This document shows positions 20,243 to 29,973 of a stretch of DNA of 36,775 bases, piece after piece. Under the pieces are notes generated by a model. That model was given only the letters and a program-made list of their open reading frames with translations. It had not been told where the DNA came from and searched no databases. This stretch comes from Basidiobolus ranarum (taxonomy: Eukaryota > Basidiobolomycota > Basidiobolomycetes > Basidiobolales). Position 1 is the first letter of the stretch. Each line of letters starts with the position of its first letter. The stretch is taken from the NCBI GenBank assembly GCA_040143965.1, contig JASJQH010000057.1, positions 1-36,775 on the forward strand. Reading direction: 5' to 3'. The position numbers and the translations under genes are program-made.

Positions 20243-21808
20243 TTAGATAGCCTTGTGTTCCAACAACATCTCGTTTTGAGGGGGGAGACCAACACAGGCA
20301 CGGAAGACGTTCTCCATAGCCATACGTTGCTTGCTAAGAGCGTTGACAACTGGGGTACCTTGAGGAACCACTGGTGCCTTCAACAAGTAAGAAAGGATGG
20401 AAAGAACGGAGTGGAAAGGAGCATACTCCTCCATCTCAGGGGTCTTGTATTGAATACGAGTCATCAACTCGGTGATGATAGCCAAATCAAAGATCAATGG
20501 GGAGGCCAAAAGTGAGTCTTCACAAGTATTATACAAAGAAATGGTGTTACGACCGTTCATGAAAATCTCACTAACATACTCATCTAAAGCACGCTTGGAA
20601 TCAGACACGGAAGGAACATACTTAATCACAACTACGTGATCAGGATGTTCACCCTTCTTGTAGAGAATGTGGTTGGCAGCAACCATATCATCTACAACAT
20701 TACTCTTAGAAATTTCCTTAGAGCGGAATTGCTCGGGAGCACTGAGGTTCTTACCATCGTTGTTACCAAGATGGTTATAACTGGTAATAGCAATTGGCTT
20801 AATACCAGCGTTGACCAAGAAATCAACAAGGACAGATTTGACCTTGGTTTGACCGGTCTTGAAGTCGTCACCACCAATATAAACTTGATGTTTCTCGGCA
20901 AGCTCAATAACACCAGGAACCAAAGTATTTTGGGGACTACCATTGATGAATGGTGCATTTTCCAAAATAGAAGCGATGGCGAAAAGAGTGGAGGGGGAAA
21001 CTTCGGAGTGACCTTGCTCAACAGCCTTCAACAAGTTTTCAGCAGTATCATTGACTCCATCAATAAGGTCAGCAAAACGCTCAGTGTTGGCAGTCCAAAG
21101 AACAATAATCTTATCAAGATTATTGTTGGCCTTGAAGTCACGGATGTTCTTTCTAAGCTCATCCAATTGCTCTTGGACAGTACCCTTGAGAACATTGTCA
21201 GCACGCTCTTCTTGATTGGCAGCGATGAAAGAGGGGAAATAAACGGAAGGCAATGGCTTCAACTCAGCAAGCTCGTCGTAAAGCTGTCTTTGAAGATCAA
21301 CATCCAATACTTGGGCTCTCTCCATAGACTCGGCAATGTTGGCAGAATTGATATCCCAACCACCAATCACAAAGTCGTTGGGATGAATCATAGGAAGAAT
21401 ATCATTGAAGGGGATAAAGACGTCCTTACCCGACTCATCAATACCAATCTTCAGGGTAGAAGAAAGGACAACGGAGCCGTAGTAGTTGGGTGATTTAACA
21501 CCTTCCTTGGTACGCCATTGAACGTTACGACGATTAGCGAGGATACTAGCGGTAACGGTGGAACCATTGTTTCCACCCCAACCGACAAGCATCAAACCGA
21601 CCTTAGGGACACGGTGATCGGTTTTGAACTTGTAGTTGGTTTCGATAGGCTGGACAATCATCTCGCCCAATTCGTTCTTAGTAACTCTGGTATTTTGGTA
21701 AACATAGTCGGCCAAAATATGACTGTCAGTGTACTGAACATTAGGGGCGTTGACGCGGAAAGCCTTGGTTTCAGGAGCAGGGGTATAGTTGGGAGTAGCA
21801 GGAGGCAT
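20243..21808 (-). CDS. INO1: Inositol-3-phosphate synthase (myo-inositol-1-phosphate synthase)
   Basis: Converts glucose 6-phosphate to 1D-myo-inositol 3-phosphate with NAD+ as cofactor, the committed step of inositol and phosphatidylinositol synthesis in the cytosol. It is a single uninterrupted 521-residue frame, the normal eukaryotic length (yeast 533). The NAD-binding glycine loop is [15 protein letters not shown]. The signature blocks [31 protein letters not shown] and [18 protein letters not shown] are all present, including the catalytic lysines in DDFKTGQTK and the [10 protein letters not shown] segment. Codon use is more C-ending (AAG, GTC, ATC) than in its neighbours, suggesting high expression. 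A 63-nt intron interrupts the 5'UTR. Confidence 0.98.
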   Translation of the reverse strand: MPPATPNYTPAPETKAFRVNAPNVQYTDSHILADYVYQNTRVTKNELGEMIVQPIETNYKFKTDHRVPKVGLMLVGWGGNNGSTVTASILANRRNVQWRTKEGVKSPNYYGSVVLSSTLKIGIDESGKDVFIPFNDILPMIHPNDFVIGGWDINSANIAESMERAQVLDVDLQRQLYDELAELKPLPSVYFPSFIAANQEERADNVLKGTVQEQLDELRKNIRDFKANNNLDKIIVLWTANTERFADLIDGVNDTAENLLKAVEQGHSEVSPSTLFAIASILENAPFINGSPQNTLVPGVIELAEKHQVYIGGDDFKTGQTKVKSVLVDFLVNAGIKPIAITSYNHLGNNDGKNLSAPEQFRSKEISKSNVVDDMVAANHILYKKGEHPDHVVVIKYVPSVSDSKRALDEYVSEIFMNGRNTISLYNTCEDSLLASPLIFDLAIITELMTRIQYKTPEMEEYAPFHSVLSILSYLLKAPVVPQGTPVVNALSKQRMAMENVFRACVGLPPQNEMLLEHKAI

Positions 21809-21894
21809 TTTGATAGCAGTTAAAGTTGGAAGTATTTGGGCTTGATTAGCACTATGGGGATTTCTTTGCTTTAGCGGAAACTCTTTTTCTACCC

Positions 21895-21957
21895 CTATAA
21901 AATGGTATGAATATTAGCATTTGTCGAATAAACTACTGGTAATGAATAGCAACATAC
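21895..21957 (-). other. Intron in the 5'UTR of INO1
   Basis: On the minus strand, GTATGT (21952-21957) begins and TTATAG (21895-21900) ends a 63-nt segment containing TGCTAAT, a good fungal branch site. It lies 86 nt upstream of the INO1 ATG. Leader introns are common in highly expressed fungal genes. Confidence 0.7.
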
Positions 21958-22094
21958 CGGTGCGGATTGTGACGAGAACTTAAAAGGTTAGCGAACGTTG
22001 TTGCAAACACTTACAGCGATGTGGCTGTAAATAGAACTTGGTGCGCTTGGATGGAAGGAGAAGACCTGAATTAGAATTAGAGGTTGGTCGAAAG

Positions 22095-22102
22095 TTTATA
22101 TA
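22095..22102 (-). promoter_or_regulatory. TATA box candidate for INO1
   Basis: TATATAAA on the minus strand, about 290 nt above the ATG and 138 nt above the leader intron. This fits a transcript start that includes the intron. Confidence 0.5.
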
Positions 22103-22763
22103 GATCCCGAACACTTGTGGATAATGGGGTGGCTTCTTTCGCAATGTGAAATTGAAGTACAACAGGGCATCTCCCATGATTAAACCCTATAATGAACGGA
22201 ATTTATGGAGGATTGACAAATCGGGGTAAAATGAGGTTCGGCTGGGTATTTCTCCGTTTGGAGATGGGTCTGTGGTGAGGTGAGCTTAGCTTTGGTGCCT
22301 GGGGAGTGAGCTCTTAGCCAATTCATGATTGTACACGCGTTCGATATAGGTTCCTTTAAATTTATCGCTAATAAATATATTACATGTACCTCGAGAAATC
22401 ATTTGTCCTACATTGAATATCGGCCTGTTGATGCTTTTCATTGCTCCGCGGCTTTGACGGCAATATTCGATTTTGTAAGCAAAGAACGATACAAAAGAAC
22501 GATCCATTCTTGTACTACACACATCTTAAAACAGTTAGATAGTAATGATCACGAGTATCAATATGTTGTAAATTGATTATTGGTGGAAAATTATCTCCGG
22601 ATACTATGCCAAGAAACTCCAAAATTTCTAGCTGACTGCTTCTGAAATATGCTTATATGATTGTTCAAATGATATTAACGAACCAGAGAGAAAGCGACAG
22701 ATGTGCAATATCGAGCTTTGCAAATGCTAGGTGCAGTGCTACCACGTAAACCCTAATTAATTT

Positions 22764-22825
22764 CAATTTTTCGGATTACAAAAAACGTGTGGTGCAATTT
22801 CTCGGATTCCAAAAAACGTGCGGTG
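22764..22825. repeat. Two-copy 31-bp direct tandem repeat
   Basis: Copies 22764-22794 and 22795-22825 are identical at 28 of 31 positions. Each contains TCGGATT and the core CAAAAAACGTG followed by YGGTG. The three differences are all at single positions (T/C, A/C, T/C). Confidence 0.9.
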
Positions 22826-23033
22826 CTAATGTTACTCATGTCATTATTGTTGTAATAGGATTAAAATTATTGTGCAAAATTGGTTTTATTTACAAAAATT
22901 ACATCTCCAGATTCTAAATATTGATAAAGATTAGTGATCAAATCATCAATACGTTTAAAATGAATCAAAGAATATTCGAGAAATTTGACAATCATCCTCA
23001 TTATGATAAGGACTAGAACATTCAAAAAACTCC

Positions 23034-23140
23034 ATTAATCTAACACCGTTTATCCTTCAATGAAACTCATAGGTTTGAGAGTTTCATCGTACACACATAG
23101 TGTAGCACAACATTATTGTTAATGAAGAACGTTACTCACC
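23034..23140. repeat. Diverged intergenic duplication, copy A
   Basis: Pairs with 23280-23389. The shared core includes CACCGTT, ATCCTTCAA, AAACTC and the exact block GTACACACATAGTG. Both copies end in a reverse-complement splice-donor-like sequence (here GGTGAGTAAC on the minus strand). Confidence 0.7.
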
Positions 23141-23279
23141 ACAGATGCGAATCCTAAAGAGAAAAATTGTAAGTTGAAGAACACAAAAGAAATGCTTTGC
23201 AAAATAAGTAGGAACTGTATGAATAAATTACTATGAGGATATCTTAGGAATCGATATCATCGAAAAGTAATTCAAACAA

Positions 23280-23389
23280 ATAAATCTAGCACCGTTAATC
23301 CTTCAACAAAACTCGTGGGTATTGAAAGTCAAGTTGTACACACATAGTGCTGTAGAATAATATAAATTGTATAGTAAAGAAACTTACCC
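23280..23389. repeat. Diverged intergenic duplication, copy B
   Basis: Second copy of the unit at 23034-23140. On the minus strand it begins GTAAGTTTC and has TTCTACAG just before the shared GCACTATGTGTGTAC block, so it looks like an intron followed by an exon. A TATA-like TATAAATA lies just upstream (about 23443-23450). No long frame continues from it. Confidence 0.65.
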
Positions 23390-24326
23390 GGAGTACGGAC
23401 TGATTAAAGCGTGCGGATACTAATCATTGGCACTCGAATCAGATATTTATAGAACTCCAACTATACAATTTCTCATGGGTACACCCTGAATAAAATGGGA
23501 GAATATTTTTATTGGCCAATGAAGTTAGAGAAGACTGATGATTGGATAGTGGTTTGTTTATGCTTTTGATCAGTTTACGTTGAAGCAGCTTTAAACTAAC
23601 ACTTGGTTTTTCCTTATCTCGTTTCAACACGGTTATGTATAAACAGTGGCTGAGTACAACCCTTCATATTATTGCATTGTGTGCATCCTATGCATCGAAT
23701 TCGAGCAAGTCGCAGATCTGTGCATTGTAGTGTGAGTATGCATTTAGTAAATTTAGACATGTAGATAAATTCCAACTCCTTAGAATAATGACATCACTAT
23801 CATGGTGATCAAAAGCGAGAGCAAGGGTGAGAGCAACCAAAATTACCATATAGTAAGCAACTAAATACTTGTTTTAGGGTTGGGTTATGTATATAGGGTT
23901 AGATAGATTATTGATGTTTTGTTAGAGTTCAGTGTGATCTTCGATTGGGAAAAAGCGATGCCGATTGAGGTTTCTATTGTTGTTAATCTATGCGTCCGCT
24001 ATCATCGCAGATACTACATTGTACATTAATATTCAGTGCTATCTCATGAATCAAGAAACGATGCAACATATAGTTTCATAAAGCGTAACTGCCTAGTAAC
24101 CAAATACTTATCTATACCACATTACTTTGTATCAGTGATTACATGGCTTGTCGCCTTTGCAGACGTAATATTCATCTGTCAATGTTTCAAAGATGGGGGA
24201 GTGAGCGATTAAGGGGTTATACAATGAATTGATATAAAGGGATGAAGAAGATGTCAGTTGAAGAGTACCAGAGTCAAGTTCTTCAAGTCTCTTGTGCATA
24301 CTCCCTCTTACATTCTCATCATCATA

Positions 24327-25496
24327 ATGACTGCCTTTATGAACAATATTTCTACTAATTCCAATGGAGGAATTTTGAAAAAGGCATTTATTTTGATGAT
24401 GGCCTCTCCATTGCTTATGTCCAATACTGTTCAGGCTTTACCCTCTCTTGAAAGTAGCGGAGTAATGAAGGCTGAAGACATGGTTGACGGTCGTAGCGAA
24501 TTATTGGGAGCAGAGAATCAAGTGTTTGAGCATCTTTTCAAGAGACAAACCGATCTAGAGAATGTAGAGGGTGTGAGACTGGAGACAGTGAATGAAAAGC
24601 GTGATCTCTATGAGATTGAGCTCTCGGAGGCTGAGGCTGAACTATTAGGGAATCTGAAGAAGTTTGTGCCTGATTTCAAGAAGCTCGCACCACTTCTGAA
24701 GACATATATTCCTCTAATCCAGGCGCACGCTCCCTCTGTTCTAAATCTTTCGGTCAGGGATGCCATTGTCAAGCTTGGCCTTGGTAAGTATCTCAATGTG
24801 GTTGGTCTAGGTGGAGGAGAGTCATCTGGCGGACAGGATGGTGCTGAAGGTTACAGTAAACGTGATCTCTATGAAGTCGAGCTCTCCGAGGCTGAGGCTG
24901 AACTACTCGGAAAATTGAAGAAGTTTGTGCCCGATTTCAAGAAGCTCGCACCTCTTCTAAAATCATACGCACCTTTACTCAGAATGTATGGTCCCTCTGT
25001 TCTAAACCTCACAGTTAAGGATGCCATTGTCAAGCTTGGCTTTGGTAAGTATCTGAATGTGGCTGGTCTTGGTGGGGGCGAGTCATCCAGTGGTCAGGAA
25101 AGTGCTGAAGGATACAGTGGGGGTGAACTCACAAAGCGAGGTGTTAGTGAAGAGTATCCAGAAAAAAAAGAGGAAACTGTTAAGAACCCGAAGGCTAACT
25201 TTTACTCTCAGTTCAAAAAGGTCATTAAGCTCGCGCGTCCTGATAAAGTGTTGACTAGGGTAATTTTGAACTCACGAATAATTGATCTTCTCAAAGTTCT
25301 GAACATCAACCTTGGTCACAAATCGAAAACACACCATGTTGACTATGAGCCAAAGACCACTGACACCAAGCCTAGTTATGAAGCAAAGCCTGATAATGAA
25401 CCAAAAAAAGATGACGAGAAGAAAGCAGGTTCTTATGGCGATGCGGCTCCTAAGAGCCCCTATTCAGCCACCAAGGTTGCAAGCAAGAAGGCTTAA
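24327..25496 (+). CDS. Secreted repeat protein with Kex2-type dibasic sites
   Basis: A single-exon gene of 389 residues. The ATG at 24327 gives a signal-peptide-like start (KKAFILMMASPLLMSNTVQA then LPSLESS); TATAAA lies ~90 nt upstream. Two 87-residue tandem repeats (residues ~91-177 and 178-264) each open with KRDLYEIELSEAEAELLG or a close variant. Each then has a Lys/Leu/Pro-rich helical stretch (KKFVPDFKKLAPLLK), PSVLNL and DAIVKLG-GKYLNV, and ends in a Gly/Ser linker (GLGGGESS). Lys-Arg pairs occur before repeat 1, between the repeats, before residue ~270 (LTKRG) and near residue 73 (FKRQ), as expected for a Kex2-processed (KEP-type) precursor that releases repeat peptides. The C-terminus is Lys/Asp/Pro-rich and low complexity. 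Family and function of the products are unknown. The gene looks whole. Confidence 0.75.
   Translation: MTAFMNNISTNSNGGILKKAFILMMASPLLMSNTVQALPSLESSGVMKAEDMVDGRSELLGAENQVFEHLFKRQTDLENVEGVRLETVNEKRDLYEIELSEAEAELLGNLKKFVPDFKKLAPLLKTYIPLIQAHAPSVLNLSVRDAIVKLGLGKYLNVVGLGGGESSGGQDGAEGYSKRDLYEVELSEAEAELLGKLKKFVPDFKKLAPLLKSYAPLLRMYGPSVLNLTVKDAIVKLGFGKYLNVAGLGGGESSSGQESAEGYSGGELTKRGVSEEYPEKKEETVKNPKANFYSQFKKVIKLARPDKVLTRVILNSRIIDLLKVLNINLGHKSKTHHVDYEPKTTDTKPSYEAKPDNEPKKDDEKKAGSYGDAAPKSPYSATKVASKKA
24597..25118 (+). repeat. Two in-frame 261-bp coding repeats
   Basis: Units 24597-24857 and 24858-25118 encode the two 87-residue repeats of the secreted protein. Identity is high at DNA level in the first ~110 nt and lower in the middle, consistent with a moderately recent internal duplication. 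Confidence 0.9.
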
Positions 25497-25674
25497 GTTT
25501 AAGTATTTTCTCATAGAACAACTGTAATAAAATTCACATGAAGTTGTAGAGTTACACTATCACTCACATATATAAATTCAGTGGCAAGAGTAGGGCAGTA
25601 TAGTAACTACTTGCTCCAATAAGAGTTATCAAACTAAAAATTCTGTGGTGCTATTCAAAACACACCCTGGAGGT

Positions 25675-26525
25675 TTATTTCATTTTATCAAACATTCCGG
25701 CAAAATCTTTACGTTGCCTATCGTCTTGCTCTTTGTGTTTTTGCTTAAGAATTTCGTACTCACGTCTAACAAGCGGATCTGAAAATGATATATAGATAGT
25801 ATGAGGGATAAGTGCAGTCGTGGTGTGAAAAGAAACCAACTTTACCTTTGGGCGACTCCGCCAATAGTTGTTTCAAATCCTCTTCAGCACGATCCAAATT
25901 TCCCTGATTTAAGAAACTTTGTGCTCGTCTGAATCTAGCCTTCACGTTTTTGGGATCTGCAGTCAATGCCTAAAAAAACAACCAAGGTTTAATATTGAGT
26001 TTGCCTTACTCTAAACATGTCTTCTACCTTTTCAGCATACATAGATGCACGTTCCCAGCGTTGATTCTTGATGTGACAGGCTTGAGTTTGATTAGTAATT
26101 GCTGTAGAAGTATTTGTTTTATTAAGGCCAAATAACTTACCTGCCATATTGCTATAGCATACACTTAGAGTCTTTTGTACCTCGATCTTTTCCTCTTCCC
26201 CAAGAGGCTTTTGGCCGGTTGTAAAACCTGGTAACATGCCTTCGCCACCGCTAAGACCACTTAAAAAAAGAATGGCCTTTTAAGAAAAGAATGTTGCAAA
26301 GTTATTTACAGATTGCGTCGTATTGATCATTTTAAGATAACTCTCTTACTTCATGGTATTTTGTCATGGCTGTGAATAAGAATAGATTAGCAGATGAGAT
26401 AAGGGAATGTACTGAGATAATAAAGGCTTACCTTTGATGAAGTCACCAGCTTTGAAAAACTCATTCCCTTCGTCTTTACGGGCTTTACCTTCGGCTATTT
26501 TCTCGAGTTGATTTGGGGTGGACAT
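25675..26525 (-). CDS. TPR protein (TTC9/FKBP-like co-chaperone type), 6 exons
   Basis: Exons on the minus strand: 26525-26432, 26369-26350 (20 nt), 26276-26141, 26101-26028, 25969-25846, 25778-25675; 183 residues in total. Three tetratricopeptide units fill the protein: ARKDEGNEFFKAGDFIKAMTKYHE, then VQKTLSVCYSNMAAITNQTQ with NQRWERASMYAEKAL, then DPKNVKARFRRAQSFLNQG with LDRAEEDLKQLL. The tail KQKHKEQDDRQRKDFAGMF matches the helix that ends FKBP/Cyp40-type TPR domains (YARMF). No isomerase domain is present. Such TPR domains often bind Hsp90/Hsp70 C-termini; the K/N/R clamp residues (KDEGNEFF, KARFRRA) appear present, so that role is plausible but inferred. It is divergent from the SAAL1-like gene, 230 nt away. 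Confidence 0.8.
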
Positions 26526-26755
26526 GTTTAAAATACAGAAGTGACCTAAAGAACCGCGACAACCTTAATACTATACTCGTATTATGATAAATCGGATAGT
26601 GGCTTAAATTCATCTTGTAATAATGATAAATCGGAATTGAATTTTATTTAATATCCTCAACTTCAGAACATTATGTGATTAAATTACATTACTCTTGCTT
26701 TCATTTTCATGGTTACTTTGGATAAACCTCTATAACTGAGAAGTAAAAGTCCTCG

Positions 26756-27744
26756 ATGAATCTAGACACTGAATTTCGTAACCCCTCTCCCCCTCCTCTG
26801 TCTGACCTAGATCCACTTCAGTCCTCTATCACAGGAATATTACTTTCATTAGTAACCAAGCTAGAGAGTAATACTGTAGATGAAATTGAAGAAAGTAAAG
26901 ATGTTACTGGAGAGGACAGCCCTTTTGAACTCACTCTGTGTTCTATCTGGGATCTTAGTAATTTCCCCGAGTATGCCATAGATTTTCAGCAATGGGAGTT
27001 GGATCAACTTTTATTACGTACTTTATCAGTGACGAAACGTCCACGTACTGTTGAGTTGGTATTTGGGATATTTAGTACCTTAGTTTGCCAAATATCACTG
27101 GTCAGTAAATATTTACAAAAAAACGAGCTCGTGCCCATTGTGTTAGAAACTCTACGAAACACTCAAGATCCAAAGATCTTAACTCAATGTGCAAGATTTC
27201 TTAAAAATATATTATCCACGCTATCTACCTCAGAAGAAGAGGAAGCGGGAGTCCCAGAAGAGTTTATTACTTTACTTAATTCCAATTATCCAACTGAGTA
27301 TCTTCTCTTTATTGTTTCAAACTCATTGGATGAGGAACTCAAAAACGAGGCTCTTAAGGCTTTGAAATGGTTACTGTTAACGTGTGAACCGCAACTCGGT
27401 CCTGAAGAAGAAAAAGCATTGATCGATGTCTGCATAGAAAATATGTCTGGTTCTTGGTCAGTATTGACATGAATTTCTCAACTGATTACTAGACTGATTT
27501 CAACGGTTATTTTACTCAGGTGCCTAAAAAAAGCCTCCATGAATCTATCTGCGATTGCTGTTTGGTTGTTCCCGCAAGCTTGGAATATCTTAGGTTAGTA
27601 AGGATTGAAATCATATCTTGGGTATCTGTAGCTCATCTCGTGTTTCAATTGACAGTTCCCAAATTAAAAGAGTCCTTGTCACAGGTTGAAGATGAAAAAG
27701 AACTCGCTGAACTTCAAAAATTAATGGCTGGTTTAGGTGTTTAA
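26756..27744 (+). CDS. SAAL1-like armadillo-type protein, 3 exons
   Basis: Exons 26756-27456, 27520-27593 and 27656-27744 give 287 residues. The order of conserved blocks follows animal SAAL1 as I recall it: CSIWDLSNFPEYAIDF, then LLLRTLSVTKRPRTVELVFG with an isoleucine-rich NMACQ-like helix (IFSTLVCQISLVSKYLQ), then VLETLRNTQDPKILTQCARF, YLLFIVSNSLDEELKNEALK and the closing helix. The whole protein is predicted alpha-helical repeat, probably a scaffold. SAAL1 has no defined biochemical activity in fungi to my knowledge. The identification is by remembered motif order, so moderate. Confidence 0.7.
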
Positions 27745-28078
27745 AATATCTGTCTGTGAGAAATTCCATTGTTTTATTGCTGCTAAAGTTTGTGCAAATC
27801 TGACTGCTTTAATAAAGAATCCTGAGAACACGTGATACGCCGTAGAAATCTCTTTTGTTTAAAGAATACTTTTCTTAACGCGTCAAAGTATAGTGGGAGT
27901 GATTGCTTGAGAGTTTAGGCTTAACGAATTGATTCGAACACAGTCAACTTTTTCCTTTCTGAGAAATCCTTACTGTTTCTTTACTTCAATTGATTAAAAG
28001 ACTTTCACTACTCTAAGTTACTAGTCTGCAACTTCCTTCTTCCATTTCCACTATTAGCAGTGAAATTTACACTTGGAC
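27745..28078. other. Intergenic region between the SAAL1-like gene and SDS3
   Basis: 334 nt, AT-rich, holding a 3'UTR (AATAAAGAATCC near 27812) and the SDS3 promoter. A pyrimidine-rich leader (CTTCCTTCTTCCATTTCC) precedes the SDS3 ATG. Confidence 0.4.
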
Positions 28079-29440
28079 ATGTCACTATCAAGTAGAAACC
28101 AGACGCCTGAAACGGATTTCGCGAACAAACCCGAAGAGAATGTTACGGGTATGTGACTTGTAAACATCACTCTAGCTTCGCTTTAAATTCTTTTTTACCG
28201 AATTGATTAGTGGCATTTATATTCCAAGAGACTCCTTTTTAACAGCTCTTGACCTTGTGATTGACACCTCTTATTTTATTGTAGGAGTAACCCAAACTGA
28301 AAGTAGAAAAGAAAAACTCCATCGAGAAATTCTGGAGCGTCTCAATAGGTTAAACGAAGAGTTTGACTTGAGAAAAGCCAAGTTAGTTATAATGTTTTTC
28401 TTCTTTCTGTCCTTGAAAAAAATAGAAGGCTTCAGAAAGAAACCTTTCCGATCCATTCGTGTGCTATCTCTTACTCTTCTTTTTTTGTTGCTTCAGATTG
28501 TTCCGTGAAAAGAGTGACGGACTTAGTAGAGAATTGAAGCAGATTTACCACGGTGAGAATATTTTGTTGCTTCGAGAATATTTTTTAAGCTAGTTATTGA
28601 GATTTTCTTGTCCATAAAGAAACACATCCGGAATTCAAAACCTCTCTTGAAGAACTGGCCAATCAAAGAGATGAAAATCTATACGCCACAAAACTGTATC
28701 GAGAGTATCTGAGCTCAAATGTGGAGCGTATATACGAAGCGGAAGTCCAGAGAGCTGAAGAAGAATACGAGGCAAGTTTTACATAGTCCATACCATTATA
28801 TCTCAAAATCAGCTCACATCTGTGCCGTGATTTAGAAAGAGAAGCAAAGCATTAAAGAAAAGCTGCTAGCGGCAATAGAAGAAAAGAAGAGTAAACTTAA
28901 AGAAGATAAGGATAGCTCGCAGATCATCAATGGTAGCTTTCATCCTATTCTGTAAGCCACTTTTGAGTATTCGTTAAACATATTGTTTTAGAATATACAA
29001 TAGAGTCCCCGTCCCGCTCACATAGTACACGTAAACTACGGAAACGAAATATGGAGCACACAGAAATTAAGCCAGCCAAACGTCGTAATTTGAGTGATAT
29101 CCTTTTTACCAATTTTTATATACGCTATGATTGCTGCGCTATGATATCCTTAACTTTAGCCATCACGTCCTGCTATAAGTATTACTCTTAAAGAAGATGA
29201 GGTTAAAGAAGATATGACCATCCTTCGTGGTGTAAGTTGATGATATACTTGTGTCTTATCTGGTGTTCAAAGAGTAATCCATGTATATAGGAGTCACCCA
29301 GCAGTGAGGATGAGCAATTGGCAAGTGATCCTTCACAAAACCAACACCCTCAGGGTAACTTGAATGGGACTAGTAACGGGAGCGGTAATGGGAATGGAAG
29401 CAACGGAAGACGCGGGAATCAGTCGAAGCATAAAAGATGA
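28079..29440 (+). CDS. SDS3: Sds3-like subunit of the Sin3/Rpd3 histone deacetylase complex, 8 exons
   Basis: Predicted core subunit that keeps Rpd3-type deacetylase bound to Sin3 in the nucleus. Exons: 28079-28148, 28285-28381, 28497-28552, 28620-28771, 28836-28932, 28992-29096, 29167-29231, 29291-29440; 263 residues. The Sds3/BRMS1 coiled coil is clear: LFREKSDGLSRELKQIYH, HPEFKTSLEELANQRDENL, KLYREYLSSNVERIYEAEVQ, RAEEEYEKEKQSIKEKLL and EEKKSKLKEDKDS. After this come a basic, nuclear-signal-like stretch (RKLRKRN, KPAKRRN), an ITLKEDEVKEDMTILRG block typical of the family's C-terminal part, and an Asn/Gly/Ser-rich tail ending SKHKR. Intron 4 begins with GC and intron 6 is of AT-AC, minor-spliceosome type; both are needed to keep the frame. 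Confidence 0.88.
28772..28835 (+). other. GC-AG intron in SDS3 (intron 4)
   Basis: The exon ends ...TACGAG and the intron begins GCAAGT, ending GATTTAG. Only this junction joins EEEYE to KEKQSIKEK in frame. The nearby GT (AAGTTTTAC) leaves a frame that stops after a few codons. Apart from the GC, the donor pairs well with U1 (AG|GCAAGT). Confidence 0.8.
29097..29166 (+). other. U12-type AT-AC intron in SDS3 (intron 6)
   Basis: The 70-nt intron begins ATATCCTTTTT (29097-29107), an exact match to the minor-spliceosome donor RTATCCTTT. It contains TCCTTAAC at 29147-29154, matching the U12 branch TTCCTTAAC except for the first T. It ends CATCAC, 13 nt after the branch adenosine at 29153. Splicing G + GT gives Gly and opens the frame PAISITLKEDEV. 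No GT-AG combination in this stretch keeps the frame. Confidence 0.85.
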
Positions 29441-29973
29441 AAAGCTCGCTGTTCTCAATATTTCATTACTTTCTGATGTTATGTATATTTAGTTGGGCGG
29501 TTCAGTACTTAGACTATGCTTTTTTCTCCCCTCCCTTGCATTCTCGCACTCTTCTAGATAATTGTGTATAAGTTTTGCTAATGTTATTTATTTTGCGAAA
29601 AGCCCCATCTCTCCTTCCTCTTTCCATTATTCTCTTTCCATTATTGGTATAATAATAGATAACACATATACATATTGCGTAGTTTGACATCTATTGATTT
29701 TAGTGACAAGATGGTAAAGATGCTGGCATATCACATGAATATGGGCCGATTAACTCCATTTGGCTTAATATGAACTTTTTTATACTTGGCATCATTCAAT
29801 TTAATGACATGAAATCTCAGCCGAGAAAGGTCATGTTTGCCTAATGATTTTGTGATTGAAATTGTAATCAATTGGTATTTAATATCGTGACTCTTAAGAG
29901 ATGTTGATTTTTGAAATATGGACAAAACACTTCTCTTTCTTGCTTGCAACTTTCTCATTTCTAAGTAATAATC
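29441..29973. other. Intergenic region between SDS3 and the synaptobrevin gene
   Basis: 533 nt with the SDS3 3'UTR and the synaptobrevin promoter and leader. It contains a short tandem duplication, TCTTTCCATTATT, near 29619-29645. An ATG at 29918 opens a 17-codon frame ending at 29968 that may be an upstream ORF. Confidence 0.4.

Larger units (their letters stand above)
22103..24326. other. Gene-poor intergenic region of 2.2 kb
   Basis: Between INO1 (minus) and the secreted repeat-protein gene (plus). Frames here are short and low in coding character. The region holds a 31-bp tandem repeat and a diverged ~110-bp duplication (listed separately). TATAAA at 24233-24238 probably serves the downstream gene. 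No tRNA-like or transposon-like structure was recognised. Confidence 0.5.

Noticed and set aside
20636-21493. Long plus-strand open frame of 285 codons
   Set aside because: It is the antisense shadow of INO1, whose strong codon bias removes stops on the other strand.
22143-22152. AATGTGAAAT upstream of INO1, close to the yeast inositol element CATGTGAAAT
   Set aside because: One mismatch destroys the CANNTG core bound by Ino2/Ino4, and nothing shows that this fungus has those regulators.
22325-22576. 83-codon plus-strand frame downstream of the INO1 promoter
   Set aside because: Composition looks random, the N-terminus has no signal, and the opposite strand is similarly open; treated as chance.
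29093-29160. Ordinary GT-AG intron for SDS3 intron 6 (donor GTGATA, acceptor TTTAG)
   Set aside because: It leaves a frame that ends within about ten codons, whereas the AT-AC splice continues the family's C-terminal block.
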